Source of the DNA: Kitasatospora sp. NBC_01287
GTDB lineage: Bacteria; Actinomycetota; Actinomycetes; Streptomycetales; Streptomycetaceae
Direction of reading: 5' to 3'
NCBI RefSeq assembly: GCF_026340565.1
Contig: NZ_JAPEPB010000001.1
Span: forward strand, 5,804,501 to 5,868,500
DNA length: 64,000 nucleotides
Part shown: positions 50,775-59,749 of the stretch, piece after piece
How the letters are laid out: each line of letters starts with the position of its first letter
Numbering within the stretch: position 1 is the stretch's first letter
The notes under the pieces: model-generated
Seen by the model: only the letters and a program-made list of their open reading frames with translations
What the model was told of the DNA's origin: nothing
Databases searched by the model: none
Position numbers and translations under genes: made by a program

Positions 50775-52073
50775 GTGGAGAGCGAGAGGGCGGCCGGGAC
50801 GGCCGCGACCGGCGTCCGGTTCACCGCCGCCGACGAGGAGAAGCGCCGCGGCGTGCGCCGGATGAAGACCATCGCCACCGGCCTGCTGGCCCTGGCCACC
50901 CTGGTCTACGCCCTGGCCACCTGGGCAGGCTCGGCCGGTTGGGGCGGCTGGACCGGTTACGTGGCGGCCGCCGCCGAGGCGGGCATGGTCGGCGCGCTGG
51001 CCGACTGGTTCGCCGTCACCGCGCTGTTCCGCCGTCCGTTCGGCCTGCCGATCCCGCACACGGCGATCATCCCGACCAAGAAGGACGCCTTCGGCCGCTC
51101 GCTGGGCCAGTTCGTCGGCGAGAACTTCCTCTCCGCGCAGGTGGTGCGCAGCCGGCTGGCCGCGCTCGGGGTGGCCCGCCGGCTGGGCGAGTGGCTCGCG
51201 GTGCCCGCCAATGCCGACCGGGTCACCAAGGAGGCGGCCGCCGCGCTGCGCGGGGTGATCGCGGTGCTGCGCGACGAGGACGTGCAGGCCGTGGTCGGCG
51301 AGGCGGTCACCCGGCGGGCCGCCGCCACCCAGGTCGCCGAGCCGATCGGCCGGTTGCTCGGCAAGGTGGTCGCCGACGGCGGCCACCACGGAGTGGTCGA
51401 CCTGGTCGCCGTCCGCGCGCACGACTGGCTGGCCGGGCACCACGGGGACGTGGTGGAGAAGGTCGCCATAAAGTCGCCGGGCTGGACCCCGAAGTTCATC
51501 GACCACCAGGTCGGCGAGCGGGTCTACAAGGAGCTGATGCGCTTCGTCACCGCGATCCGCGACGACCCGCACCACCCGGCCCGCGGCGCGATCGACACCT
51601 TCCTGGCCGACTTCGCCGTCGAACTGCAGACGGACCCGGAGACCAAGGCCCGGGTCGAGCGGGCCAAGGCCGAGCTGCTGGCCCGCGACGAGGTGCAGGA
51701 GCTGATCGCCTCCTCGTGGAGCGCGGTGCGCACCCTGGTGCTGACCGCCGCCGAGGACGAGCGGAGCGAGCTGCGCCGCCGGATCCGGGCGGGCGTGCGT
51801 GCCTTCGGGCGGCGGCTGGCCACCGACGAGCGGCTGCAGGTGAAGACGGACGGCTGGCTGCAGGACGCCGCGCAGTACGTGGTGGAGACCTACCGGGCCG
51901 AGATCACCTCGCTGATCTCGGACACCGTGGCGGGCTGGGACGCCGACGACGCCTCCCGCAAGATCGAGGCCAACGTGGGCCGGGACCTGCAGTTCATCCG
52001 GATCAACGGCACCGTGGTCGGCGCGCTGGCCGGCCTGCTGATCCACACGGTGGCCACCGCGTTCGGTGCCTGA
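50775..52073 (+). CDS. DUF445 family membrane protein
   Basis: 432 aa from GTG 50775; ATG 50754 in the same frame is an alternative. Landmarks are EAGMVGALADWFAVTALFRRPFGLPIPHTAIIPTKKDAFG at residues about 70-110, a typical DUF445 signature. The middle is helical, and the last residues form a TM (INGTVVGALAGLLIHTVATAF). Both ends are membrane-linked, with a long cytoplasmic or extracytoplasmic helical body. The function of the family is not known. Confidence 0.9.
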   Translation: MESERAAGTAATGVRFTAADEEKRRGVRRMKTIATGLLALATLVYALATWAGSAGWGGWTGYVAAAAEAGMVGALADWFAVTALFRRPFGLPIPHTAIIPTKKDAFGRSLGQFVGENFLSAQVVRSRLAALGVARRLGEWLAVPANADRVTKEAAAALRGVIAVLRDEDVQAVVGEAVTRRAAATQVAEPIGRLLGKVVADGGHHGVVDLVAVRAHDWLAGHHGDVVEKVAIKSPGWTPKFIDHQVGERVYKELMRFVTAIRDDPHHPARGAIDTFLADFAVELQTDPETKARVERAKAELLARDEVQELIASSWSAVRTLVLTAAEDERSELRRRIRAGVRAFGRRLATDERLQVKTDGWLQDAAQYVVETYRAEITSLISDTVAGWDADDASRKIEANVGRDLQFIRINGTVVGALAGLLIHTVATAFGA

Positions 52074-52121
52074 CCCGTGCGATGATGCGAGGTCTGTTCG
52101 AGGACGACGGATGGAGTAGAG

Positions 52122-53153
52122 ATGTCCCGCGGGATCGAGGCGTTCATCGCCGGTCTGCCCAAGGCCGAGCTGCACGTGCACCACGTCGGCTCGGCCTCAC
52201 CGCGCGTGGTGGCCGAGCTGGCCGCCCGCCACGAGGGGAGGACCGAGGTGCCGGCCGATCCGGCCGAGCTCGCGAAGTACTTCACCTTCACCGACTTCGC
52301 GCACTTCATCCAGGTCTACCTCTCGGTGGTCGACCTGATCCGCGACGCCGAGGACGTCCGCTCGCTGACCTACGGCGTCGCCGAGGACATGGCGCGCCAG
52401 CAGATCCGCTACGCCGAGCTGACCGTCACCCCCTACAGCTCGGTGCGCCGCGGGATCCCGGACGTGGCGTTCATGGAGGCGATCGAGGACGCCCGCAAGA
52501 GCGCCGAGCGCGACTTCGGGATCGTGCTGCGCTGGTGCTTCGACATCCCGGGCGAGGCGGGGCTGGCCTCGGCGGAGGAGACCGCGCGGCTGGCGCTGGA
52601 GGTGGGCGCGGAGGGCCTGGTCAGCTTCGGTCTGGGCGGCCCGGAGATCGGCGTGCCGCGCCCGCAGTTCAAGCCGTACTTCGACCGGGCCAGGGCGGCC
52701 GGGCTGCACAGCGTGCCGCACGCCGGCGAGTCGACCGGCCCGGAGACGGTCTGGGCCGCGATCCGCGACCTGGGCGCCGAGCGGATCGGCCACGGCACCC
52801 AGTCCTGGCGGGACCCGGCGCTGATGGACCACCTGGGCGAGCACCGGATCCCGCTGGAGGTCTGCCCGACCTCCAACCTGGCGACCCGGGTGGTGGAGCG
52901 GATCGAGGAGCACCCGATCAAGCGCTTCGTGGACGCCGGGCTGCTGGTCACCGTGAACAGCGACGACCCGCCGATGTTCGGCACCGACCTGAACACCGAG
53001 TACCAGGTCGCGGCCCGGCTGCTGGACCTGGACGAGGCGGGTGTGGCGGCGCTGGCCAAGAACGCGGTCCAGGCCTCGTTCCTGGACCCCGCGGGCAAGG
53101 CGCGGATCGCCGGCGAGATCGACGCCCACCTCGCCGGGTGGCGGCAGGGCTGA
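52122..53153 (+). CDS. add: Adenosine deaminase family enzyme
   Basis: 343 aa. Amidohydrolase-type zinc ligands His18/His20 are in LPKAELHVHHVG, a further His and Glu in HAGESTGPE (catalytic Glu), RIGHGTQS and NSDDPPMFGTDL (Asp pair). It turns adenosine into inosine; members of the subgroup can also be adenine or 6-aminodeoxyfutalosine deaminases. The lack of menaquinone genes nearby leaves the precise substrate open. A 16-bp hairpin lies after the stop. Confidence 0.9.
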   Translation: MSRGIEAFIAGLPKAELHVHHVGSASPRVVAELAARHEGRTEVPADPAELAKYFTFTDFAHFIQVYLSVVDLIRDAEDVRSLTYGVAEDMARQQIRYAELTVTPYSSVRRGIPDVAFMEAIEDARKSAERDFGIVLRWCFDIPGEAGLASAEETARLALEVGAEGLVSFGLGGPEIGVPRPQFKPYFDRARAAGLHSVPHAGESTGPETVWAAIRDLGAERIGHGTQSWRDPALMDHLGEHRIPLEVCPTSNLATRVVERIEEHPIKRFVDAGLLVTVNSDDPPMFGTDLNTEYQVAARLLDLDEAGVAALAKNAVQASFLDPAGKARIAGEIDAHLAGWRQG

Positions 53154-53163
53154 GGGGGGCGGG

Positions 53164-53206
53164 GCCCCGGGGCGGTGGGGCCGTGCGGCGCCCACCGCCC
53201 CGGGGC
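53164..53206. terminator. Bidirectional terminator between add and yidC paralogue
   Basis: Perfect 16-bp stem (53164-53179 and 53191-53206) with an 11-nt loop, between convergent genes. Confidence 0.82.
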
Positions 53207-53216
53207 GAGCCGCCGG

Positions 53217-54047
53217 TCAGCGGGCCGCTCGGGCCCGCTTGGGGCCGCCCGCCGGCCGCCGGGCGGGAACGGAGCGCCGCGCGGGGGCGGAGCGCGGTGC
53301 GGGGACGGCGTCCGTCGAGGCGGCCGGGCGCTCGGCCGAGGGGAGCGCTGCGGCCGGGCGCGGGGCGCGGTGCAGCCAGGCCCGCTCGGCGACGGTCCAC
53401 GCGGTGGTGGTGAGCAGGTAGAGCGCGGCCGCCAGCGGCACCATGGCGGCGAAGAGCACCGTGCCGAACGACAGGTAGGGCGCGATCGCCGCCCCGGGCG
53501 CCGCGGGGGCGGTGCCGGCGGCGGCCCTGGTGGCGGCGCGGGCCCGGCGGAAGGACGCGTAGCCGACCCCGGCCAGCGCCAGGTAGAGCGCGGCGAAGAC
53601 GGCCAGCTGCCCGACGCCGTGCGCGGCGCCCAGGTGGGTGCCCAGCGGGACGCCGAAGAGGGTGTGGCCGAGCAGGTCGTTGTGCGCCCCGTCCACGGTC
53701 GGCAGGGTGAAGAGGCGGTACATCACCGAGAAGAACGGGATCTGCACCAGCATCGGCAGGCACCCGGCGAACGGTGAGGCCTGCTCCTTCTTGTAGAGCT
53801 CGGACAGCGCCGCCTGGAGGTGCTCGGGGCGGCCCTTGTGCTTCTTGTTGAGCTCCGCCACCTGCGGCGCGAGCCGGGTGCGCGCCTTCTCGCCGCGGGC
53901 GGCGGCCCGGGCCAGCGGGTGCAGTGCCAGGCGCACGCAGACGGTGAACAGGACGATCGCGGCCGCGGCCGGGACGACGTGGGTGAACGCGCCGACCACG
54001 CTGTGCGCGAGACCGATGGCGGGGTCGAAGATCGAGAAGAGTGACAT
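53217..54047 (-). CDS. YidC/Oxa1 family membrane insertase (paralogue)
   Basis: 276 aa from ATG 54047. It has a compact five-TM YidC core: VRLALHPLARAAARGEKARTRLAPQVAELNKKHKGRPEHLQAALSELYKKEQASPFAGCLPMLVQIPFF, including the positively charged hydrophilic groove. The C-terminal 60 residues are very Arg/Pro/Ala-rich. It is not next to rnpA/rpmH, so is a second YidC, not the housekeeping copy near oriC. A small membrane protein gene follows upstream on the same strand. Confidence 0.9.
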   Translation of the reverse strand: MSLFSIFDPAIGLAHSVVGAFTHVVPAAAAIVLFTVCVRLALHPLARAAARGEKARTRLAPQVAELNKKHKGRPEHLQAALSELYKKEQASPFAGCLPMLVQIPFFSVMYRLFTLPTVDGAHNDLLGHTLFGVPLGTHLGAAHGVGQLAVFAALYLALAGVGYASFRRARAATRAAAGTAPAAPGAAIAPYLSFGTVLFAAMVPLAAALYLLTTTAWTVAERAWLHRAPRPAAALPSAERPAASTDAVPAPRSAPARRSVPARRPAGGPKRARAAR

Positions 54048-54132
54048 ACGGGATTGGCCCTCCGGCGTCTGACGGACTGTGAGACGGCGGACGGCCGCGC
54101 AGCGCGCGGTGGAACGCGGGGGAGCGGGAGGG

Positions 54133-54432
54133 CTACGCGGCCGCCAGGGCCGCGCCCGGTGCCCTGGGCCGGCGGCGGCCCCGGGCGTCCGGATCACGCT
54201 GCGGGAGGAAGGCGGTGCGCGCGGCGTGCCGCCGCAGGGTGCCGTCGCGCACGGCGTGCGGGGCGCGTGCGCCGAGCAGCCGGGCCAGCACGAAGGTGCC
54301 GGCCACCACACCGGAGAGCAGCACCAGCGTGGCGGCCGCGGCGAGCACGGTCAGCCCCGCGCCGGCGTCCGGCAGCGGGCCGCCGATCAGCAGCCGCAGC
54401 AGGCCCAGGAGCAGGGCTATCGGGTGCAGCAC
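54133..54432 (-). CDS. Small membrane protein next to YidC (DUF6412-like)
   Basis: 99 aa from GTG 54432, 7 nt after GAGGAGG. Two TM segments: residues about 3-15 (HPIALLLGLLRLL) and 27-52 (LTVLAAAATLVLLSGVVAGTFVLARLL). The C-terminal half is basic (RDGTLRRHAARTAFLPQRDPDARGRRR). Proteins of this type are recurrent partners of Streptomyces YidC paralogues. It is expressed upstream of yidC in the same operon and could be a substrate or accessory factor. Confidence 0.78.
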   Translation of the reverse strand: MLHPIALLLGLLRLLIGGPLPDAGAGLTVLAAAATLVLLSGVVAGTFVLARLLGARAPHAVRDGTLRRHAARTAFLPQRDPDARGRRRPRAPGAALAAA

Positions 54433-54530
54433 CTGGCCTCCTCGGTCGTGCTCGGTCGTGGTCGGTCGTGATCGGTCTCGCGCGACCGGACGGCGCGCTA
54501 CCAGATCGATGCTACGACAACCGCCGCCGG

Positions 54531-55601
54531 TTACGGCAGGGCGACCGTGGTCCCGGTCGCCGAGCTGCGCCGGGCCGCCTCCAGCACGGTGAGGGTGGCC
54601 ACCGCGTCGTAGGGGTCGACCGGGGGCGGGGTGCCGGTGGCCAGCGCGTGGGCGAGGGCGGCGTAGAACGCGGGGTAGTCGCCGGGGTCGGTGGCCACGG
54701 TGGCTGACTCCTGGTCGGTGCCCAGGGTGCCGTGCAGCGCGGCCTCCTCGACGCCCCAGGGCACGCCGTCGCCGGGACGCCGCCCGGCACGCAGGTCCGC
54801 CTCCTGCGGGTCGAGGCCGAATTTCAGGTAGCCGGCCCGGTCGCCCAGCACCCGCAGCCGGGGCCCTGGCAGCGGGGCGATCGCGCTGGTCCACAGGTGG
54901 GAGCGGACGCCGCTCGCGTGGGTCAGGGCGAGGAAGGCGTCGTCGTCCACCACCGCGCCGTCGCGCCGGGTGTCGATCTCCGCGTACACCGTGCTGACCG
55001 GCCCGAACAGGGTGAGCGCCTGGTCCACCAGGTGGCTGCCCAGGTCGTAGAGGGTGCCGCCGGCCTCGGCGGGGTCGGCCAGTTCGCGCCAGCCGGCCTT
55101 CGGCTTGGGCCGGAACCGCTCGAAGCGCGACTCGAAGCGGTGCACCCGCCCCAGCGCGCCCTGCTCGATCAGCCGGCGGACGGTGCGGAAGTCGTTGTCC
55201 CAGCGCCGGTTCTGGAAGACCGTCAGCAGGGTGCCCCGCGAGTGGGCCAGGCCGCAGAGCGCGAGCGCCTCCTCGGCACTGGTGGCCAGCGGCTTGTCCA
55301 CCACGGTCGCCAGGCCGGCGCGCAGCGCGGCCCGGGCCAGCGGCAGGTGGGTGCGGTTCGGGGAGGCGATCACCACCACGTCGAACTCCCCGGCCTCGGC
55401 GAAGAGTTGCTCGGGCGTGTCCAGCGCGCGGGCTCCCGGGTGCTCCTTGGCCAACTGGGCGCGCCGGTCGGGGTTCGCGGTGACCACGGCGTCCAGGCGC
55501 AGGCCGGGGGTGGTGGCGATCAAGGGGGCGTGGAAGGCGGAGCCGGCCAGGCCGTAGCCGATCAGGGCGACCCGGTACGGGGCGGGGGGAGAGCTGGTCA
55601 T
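54531..55601 (-). CDS. Gfo/Idh/MocA family oxidoreductase
   Basis: 356 aa from ATG 55601. The N-terminal Rossmann fold is VALIGYGLAGSAFHAPLI, followed by the NAD(P) and catalytic motif DKPLATSAEEALAL (the EKP/DKP Lys). The C-terminal part (GGTLYDLGSHLVDQAL) has the catalytic His. It oxidises or reduces a sugar or sugar-like substrate that is not determined. It is divergent from the HAD phosphatase gene. Confidence 0.9.
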   Translation of the reverse strand: MTSSPPAPYRVALIGYGLAGSAFHAPLIATTPGLRLDAVVTANPDRRAQLAKEHPGARALDTPEQLFAEAGEFDVVVIASPNRTHLPLARAALRAGLATVVDKPLATSAEEALALCGLAHSRGTLLTVFQNRRWDNDFRTVRRLIEQGALGRVHRFESRFERFRPKPKAGWRELADPAEAGGTLYDLGSHLVDQALTLFGPVSTVYAEIDTRRDGAVVDDDAFLALTHASGVRSHLWTSAIAPLPGPRLRVLGDRAGYLKFGLDPQEADLRAGRRPGDGVPWGVEEAALHGTLGTDQESATVATDPGDYPAFYAALAHALATGTPPPVDPYDAVATLTVLEAARRSSATGTTVALP

Positions 55602-55696
55602 GCTCCTCACTCCATCACGGAACCCCCTGGTCCGGTGGGCGGGACGCGCTGCCCCCGGATCGCGTCGGCCCACTAGGCTGGGGCCCGTTGGGGCAG

Positions 55697-55728
55697 CCAT
55701 CGCAAGACTTCACCCATCGCAAGACTTC
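55697..55728 (+). repeat. 15-bp direct repeat before the HAD gene
   Basis: CCATCGCAAGACTTC is repeated at 55697-55711 and 55714-55728 (17-bp period), right before the start of the HAD phosphatase gene. It may be a tandem duplication or a regulator site. Confidence 0.85.
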
Positions 55729-55739
55729 GGAGAACGTAC

Positions 55740-56519
55740 GTGGCAGAGCGCAAGCCGATCGAGTCCTGGCTGACCGACATGGACGGGGTCCTCATCCACG
55801 AGGGCACCCCGATCCCGGGCGCCGACGAGTTCATCCGCCGGCTCAAGGAGTCCGGCAAGCCGTTCCTGGTCCTGACCAACAATTCGATCTACACCCCGCG
55901 CGACCTGGCCGCCCGGCTCGCCGGGATGGGTCTGCAGGTGCCCGAGGAGTGCATCTGGACCTCGGCCCTGGCCACCGCGAAGTTCCTGGCCGGCCAGCGC
56001 CCCGGCGGCACCGCCTACGTGATCGGCGAGGCCGGGCTGACCACCGCGCTGTACCAGGTGGGCTACGTGCTCACCGACAACAACCCGGACTACGTGGTGC
56101 TGGGCGAGACCCGCACCTACAGCTTCGAGGCGCTGACCAAGGCGATCCGGCTGATCAACGCCGGCGCCCGGTTCATCTGCACCAACCCCGACGAGACCGG
56201 CCCCTCCCCCGAGGGCGTGCTGCCCGCCACCGGCTCGGTCGCGGCGCTGATCACCAAGGCCACCGGCGTCGACCCGTACTTCGTCGGCAAGCCCAACCCG
56301 CTGATGATGCGCGAGGCGCTGAACACCGCCGGCGCCCACTCGGAGAGCGCCGTGATGATCGGCGACCGGATGGACACCGACATCGTGGCGGGCATGGAGG
56401 CGGGCATGGAGACGGTGCTGGTGCTCACCGGACTCACCGCCAAGGACGACATCGAGCGGTTCCCGTACCGGCCGACCCGGGTGGTCCAGTCGATCGCGGA
56501 CCTGGTCGAGCTGGTCTGA
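55740..56519 (+). CDS. HAD-IIA phosphatase (NagD-like)
   Basis: 259 aa from GTG after GGAGAA. HAD motif I is LTDMDGVLIHEGTPIPGA with both Asp; motif II is VLTNNS; motif III/IV are GKPNPLMM and GDRMDTDIVAGMEAGM. The cap is of the C2a type. The enzyme dephosphorylates small phospho-sugars or nucleotides such as UMP or p-nitrophenyl phosphate. The specific substrate is unknown. It precedes the LtrA gene by 25 bp. Confidence 0.93.
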   Translation: MAERKPIESWLTDMDGVLIHEGTPIPGADEFIRRLKESGKPFLVLTNNSIYTPRDLAARLAGMGLQVPEECIWTSALATAKFLAGQRPGGTAYVIGEAGLTTALYQVGYVLTDNNPDYVVLGETRTYSFEALTKAIRLINAGARFICTNPDETGPSPEGVLPATGSVAALITKATGVDPYFVGKPNPLMMREALNTAGAHSESAVMIGDRMDTDIVAGMEAGMETVLVLTGLTAKDDIERFPYRPTRVVQSIADLVELV

Positions 56520-56544
56520 CCAGCGGCGGAGGGGGCAGCGGGGG

Positions 56545-57777
56545 ATGGCGGACGGGGCCGAGCGGGATGTCGCCGGGCGGGGCGTCGCCGAGCGGCAGGG
56601 TGCCGAGCAGGGCACGGCCGAGCGGGGCGGGGACGGCGAGGAGGTCGCGGAGAAGCGGGTCACCTGGGCCGAGGGCTACTTCGACCTGGTCTTCGTCTTC
56701 GCCATCACCCAGGTCGCCGGGCTGCTCAACGCCCACCACGGCGCCGGCGGACTGCTGCGGGCCCTGGTGGTCTTCATCCCGCTCTACTGGGCCTGGGTCG
56801 GCACCACGGTGCAGGCCAACGTCCGGGACGCGGACACCCCGCGCGACCGGCTCGGCATCTTCGCCGTCGCGCTCAGCGGCCTCTTCATGGCGCTGGCCCT
56901 GCCCGAGGCCTACGGCGGGCGCGGGCTGCTCTTCGGTGGGGCCTACTGGGCGGCCCGGCTGGTGCTGCTCGGCCTGATCGTGCGGGTGCGCGGCACCTGG
57001 CGCGGCCCGTACGGCATCGGCGCCGCGGTGAGCGGACCGCTGCTCTTCACCGGTGGACTGCTCGACGGCCGGGCCCGGTTGGCGCTCTGGGCGCTGGCCG
57101 CGCTGATCGACCTGGCCGGGCCCTCGGTGCTGCGCGCCAAACTGGCCGCGGTGGTGTACCACCCGGGCCACCTGCCCGAGCGGTTCGGCCTGCTGCTGCT
57201 GGTCGCGCTCGGCGAGTCGATCGTCGACAGTGGCGCGCCGGTGGCCGCCGCACAGAGCCTGACCGGCGCCGAACTGGCGGCGGTGACAGCGGCGTTCACG
57301 ATCTCCTGCGCCCTGTGGTGGCTGTACTTCGTGCACGCGGGCGAGGCGATGCGGTACGCCGTCACGGTGGCCCGCTCACGCCGCGACGTCGTCCGGCTGG
57401 TGTACTCCTACGGCCACCTCTCGCTGGTGGCCGGGGTGATCGCGGTCGCCACCGGCTTCAACGAGACGGTGGCCCGCCCGGGCCGCGCGCTGGATCCGGG
57501 CACGCTGGGGCTGCTCTATGGCGGCTGCGCGCTCTTCCTGCTCACCTTCAGCTACACCCGGTGGATCATGTTCAGGACGGTGGCCTGGCTGCGGCTGGGC
57601 ACCGTGCTGGTCCAACTCCTGCTGCTGCCGGTGGTGCTGGGGCTGCCCGCGCTGGGCACGCTGGCCGTCCTGGCGGGGCTGCTGGTGCTGCTCAACCTGC
57701 TGGAGTTCCGCTGGCTGCGCCGGGTCCGCGAGGCCGATGAGGCCGCGCGTGCGGGAGTTGTCGGCGTCGCTGTGTAG
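56545..57777 (+). CDS. Low-temperature-requirement A (LtrA) family membrane protein
   Basis: 410 aa with about 12 TM segments. After an acidic head, the family signature EKRVTWAEGYFDLVFVFAITQVAGLL is visible (YFDLVFVFA), followed by LLLLVALGESIVDSGAPVAAAQS and YSYGHLSLVAGVIAVATGF. LtrA proteins are found in many bacteria; a defect in Listeria gives poor growth at low temperature, but the transported substrate is unknown. It lies 25 bp after the HAD gene, so the two may share one transcript. Confidence 0.92.
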   Translation: MADGAERDVAGRGVAERQGAEQGTAERGGDGEEVAEKRVTWAEGYFDLVFVFAITQVAGLLNAHHGAGGLLRALVVFIPLYWAWVGTTVQANVRDADTPRDRLGIFAVALSGLFMALALPEAYGGRGLLFGGAYWAARLVLLGLIVRVRGTWRGPYGIGAAVSGPLLFTGGLLDGRARLALWALAALIDLAGPSVLRAKLAAVVYHPGHLPERFGLLLLVALGESIVDSGAPVAAAQSLTGAELAAVTAAFTISCALWWLYFVHAGEAMRYAVTVARSRRDVVRLVYSYGHLSLVAGVIAVATGFNETVARPGRALDPGTLGLLYGGCALFLLTFSYTRWIMFRTVAWLRLGTVLVQLLLLPVVLGLPALGTLAVLAGLLVLLNLLEFRWLRRVREADEAARAGVVGVAV

Positions 57778-57836
57778 CGTGCGGGGTGAACGTTGGGGCG
57801 CGGGCCGCTGGGGCCCGGTCAGGGAAGGTTGATGTG

Positions 57837-58604
57837 GTGACCGAGGTCGCTGAGGTGGATGCCGCCGTGCTGGACGACGAGGGCAAGGAGGGCACCGGGA
57901 CGGACGAAGGGGCGCACTCCGGGGCGGAGTTCGTGCTGCCCGAGGCCTGGCGCGAGGTGCTGGGCGCCGAGACGGAGCAGCCCTGGTTCGCTCAGCTGGC
58001 CGAGTTCGTCGCCGCCCAGCGCGCCGAGCACGAGGTCTTCCCGCCGCGCGGGCAGGTCTTCTCGGCGCTGGAGGCCACCGCCTACGCCGATGTGCGGGTG
58101 CTGGTGCTCGGCCAGGACCCGTACCACGACAACGGCCAGGCGCACGGGATGAGCTTCTCCGTGCTGCCGGGCGTCAGGACGCCCCCCTCGCTGCGCAACC
58201 TCTTCAAGGAGCTGAACACCGACCTGGGCCTGCCGGTGCCGGACAACGGCTACCTGATGCCGTGGGCCGAGCAGGGCGTGCTGCTGCTCAACGCGGTGCT
58301 CACGGTGCGCGCGCACGAGGCCAACTCGCACAAGGCCAAGGGCTGGGAGAAGTTCACCGACGCGGTGATCAAGGCGGTCAGCGACCGCGACGAGCCCTGC
58401 GTCTTCGTGCTCTGGGGCAACTACGCGAAGAAGAAGCTGCCGCTGATCGACACCTCGAAGCACGCGGTGGTGCAGGGCGCGCACCCCTCGCCGCTCTCGG
58501 CCAAGCTCTTCCTCGGCAGCAAGCCGTTCTCGCAGATCGACGAGGCGCTGGTGGGCTTCGGCGGCGAGCCGATCGACTGGCGGATCCCGAACCTCGGGGG
58601 CTGA
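57837..58604 (+). CDS. ung: Uracil-DNA glycosylase family 1
   Basis: 255 aa from GTG 57837 (AGGGAAGG 8 nt upstream; 57834 is alternative). It removes uracil from DNA. Catalytic Asp94 is in LVLGQDPYHDNGQAHGMSFSV; the uracil-binding strand is VLLLNAVLTV; the DNA-intercalation/His motif is GAHPSPLSAKLF. The N-terminal 35 residues are an acidic extension. Confidence 0.97.
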   Translation: MTEVAEVDAAVLDDEGKEGTGTDEGAHSGAEFVLPEAWREVLGAETEQPWFAQLAEFVAAQRAEHEVFPPRGQVFSALEATAYADVRVLVLGQDPYHDNGQAHGMSFSVLPGVRTPPSLRNLFKELNTDLGLPVPDNGYLMPWAEQGVLLLNAVLTVRAHEANSHKAKGWEKFTDAVIKAVSDRDEPCVFVLWGNYAKKKLPLIDTSKHAVVQGAHPSPLSAKLFLGSKPFSQIDEALVGFGGEPIDWRIPNLGG

Positions 58605-58771
58605 CGGCCGCCTCGGATCGACTGCCGCTGCGCGCGGGGGCGGTCCGACGGAGGCCCCCGCCGGTGGTGGTGGACACCACGTGGCGCGGCGGCCGGGCGG
58701 TGCGCGGCGCCATGTCGGGTGCCGCACGGTGGCGGTAGGGTGCCGGGACCCGAGCCGGAAGGTGCCGTCCG

Positions 58772-59686
58772 ATGAGTCCCGAGCAGCAGTTCGCCGCCGC
58801 GGTCGAAGAGGTGTCCCTCGCTGTCCCGGGCGGTGAGTTGGCCGTGCTCCGCTGGCCTGCCGCCGACCCGGGAGCGCCCACCGTGCTGGCGCTGCACGGG
58901 ATCACCGCCAACGGGCTGGCCTGGGGTCGGGTGGCCGGGGAGCTGGCCGGCCGGGTCACCCTGCTGGCGCCGGACCTGCGCGGCCGGGCGGGCAGCGCGG
59001 CGGTGGCCCCGCCGTACGGGCTGGCCCGGCACGCGGACGACGCGGCCCTGATCATCCGTCAGTTCGGCTCCGGCGGGCCGCTGCTGGTGGCCGGGCACTC
59101 GATGGGCGCCTGGGTGGCCGCGTTGCTGGCGGTGCGCCACCCCGAGCTGGTGCGCCAAGTGCTGCTGGTCGACGGCGCGGTGAGCTTCCCGCTGCCCGCG
59201 GGCCTGGCGGAGCGGGAGGTGCTGGCCGCCGTGCTCGGCCCGGCGGTGGCCCGGCTCTCGATGACCTTCGCCGACCTGGCCGCCTACCGCGCGTTCTGGC
59301 AGCGGCACCCGGCCTGGCCGAGCGTGGACGCGGTGGCGGGTGACGCCTACATCGCCCGCGATCTCGTCGGCACCGAGCCCGAGTTGCGCTCCAGCTGCGT
59401 GCGCGAGGCGGTCGAGGTGGACGGGGGCCAGGTGCTGCTGGACGCGGACGCGGCCCAGGCGGTGCGCCTGCTGAGCTGCCCCGCCGAACTGCTCTGGGCC
59501 GAGCGCGGACTGCTCGACGACGCGCAGGCCTTGTACGACGAGAAGCGGCTGGCCGACGCCGCCTTGGCCGGTCCGGGGCTGGTCACCACCCGGGTGCCGG
59601 ACAGCAACCACTACTCGATCCTGATGGGCGAGGCGGGCGCGCCGCTGGTCGCGCGGCGGATCCTGGCGGCGGCGGGCCTGACCTGA
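58772..59686 (+). CDS. Alpha/beta hydrolase
   Basis: 304 aa. The nucleophile elbow is GHSMGAWVAALL with Ser; the oxyanion region is LALHGITANGLAWGRV; the acid and His lie in the C-terminal part (ERGLLDD, then SNHYSILMG). It is of the lipase/esterase/haloperoxidase group without a recognisable substrate. It follows ung by 167 bp and precedes the convergent Tat lipoprotein gene. Confidence 0.9.
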   Translation: MSPEQQFAAAVEEVSLAVPGGELAVLRWPAADPGAPTVLALHGITANGLAWGRVAGELAGRVTLLAPDLRGRAGSAAVAPPYGLARHADDAALIIRQFGSGGPLLVAGHSMGAWVAALLAVRHPELVRQVLLVDGAVSFPLPAGLAEREVLAAVLGPAVARLSMTFADLAAYRAFWQRHPAWPSVDAVAGDAYIARDLVGTEPELRSSCVREAVEVDGGQVLLDADAAQAVRLLSCPAELLWAERGLLDDAQALYDEKRLADAALAGPGLVTTRVPDSNHYSILMGEAGAPLVARRILAAAGLT

Positions 59687-59749
59687 GACAGGCACCGGCC
59701 GTCGGGCCCGGCCACACCGCCGCCGGGCCCGCCGCGCTGCGCGGACCGG

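Noticed and set aside
50939..53413. 824-codon open frame on the plus strand across DUF445 and adenosine deaminase
   Set aside because: It is a frame shadow full of Arg/Gly/Ala runs; both genes in the other frames have family motifs.
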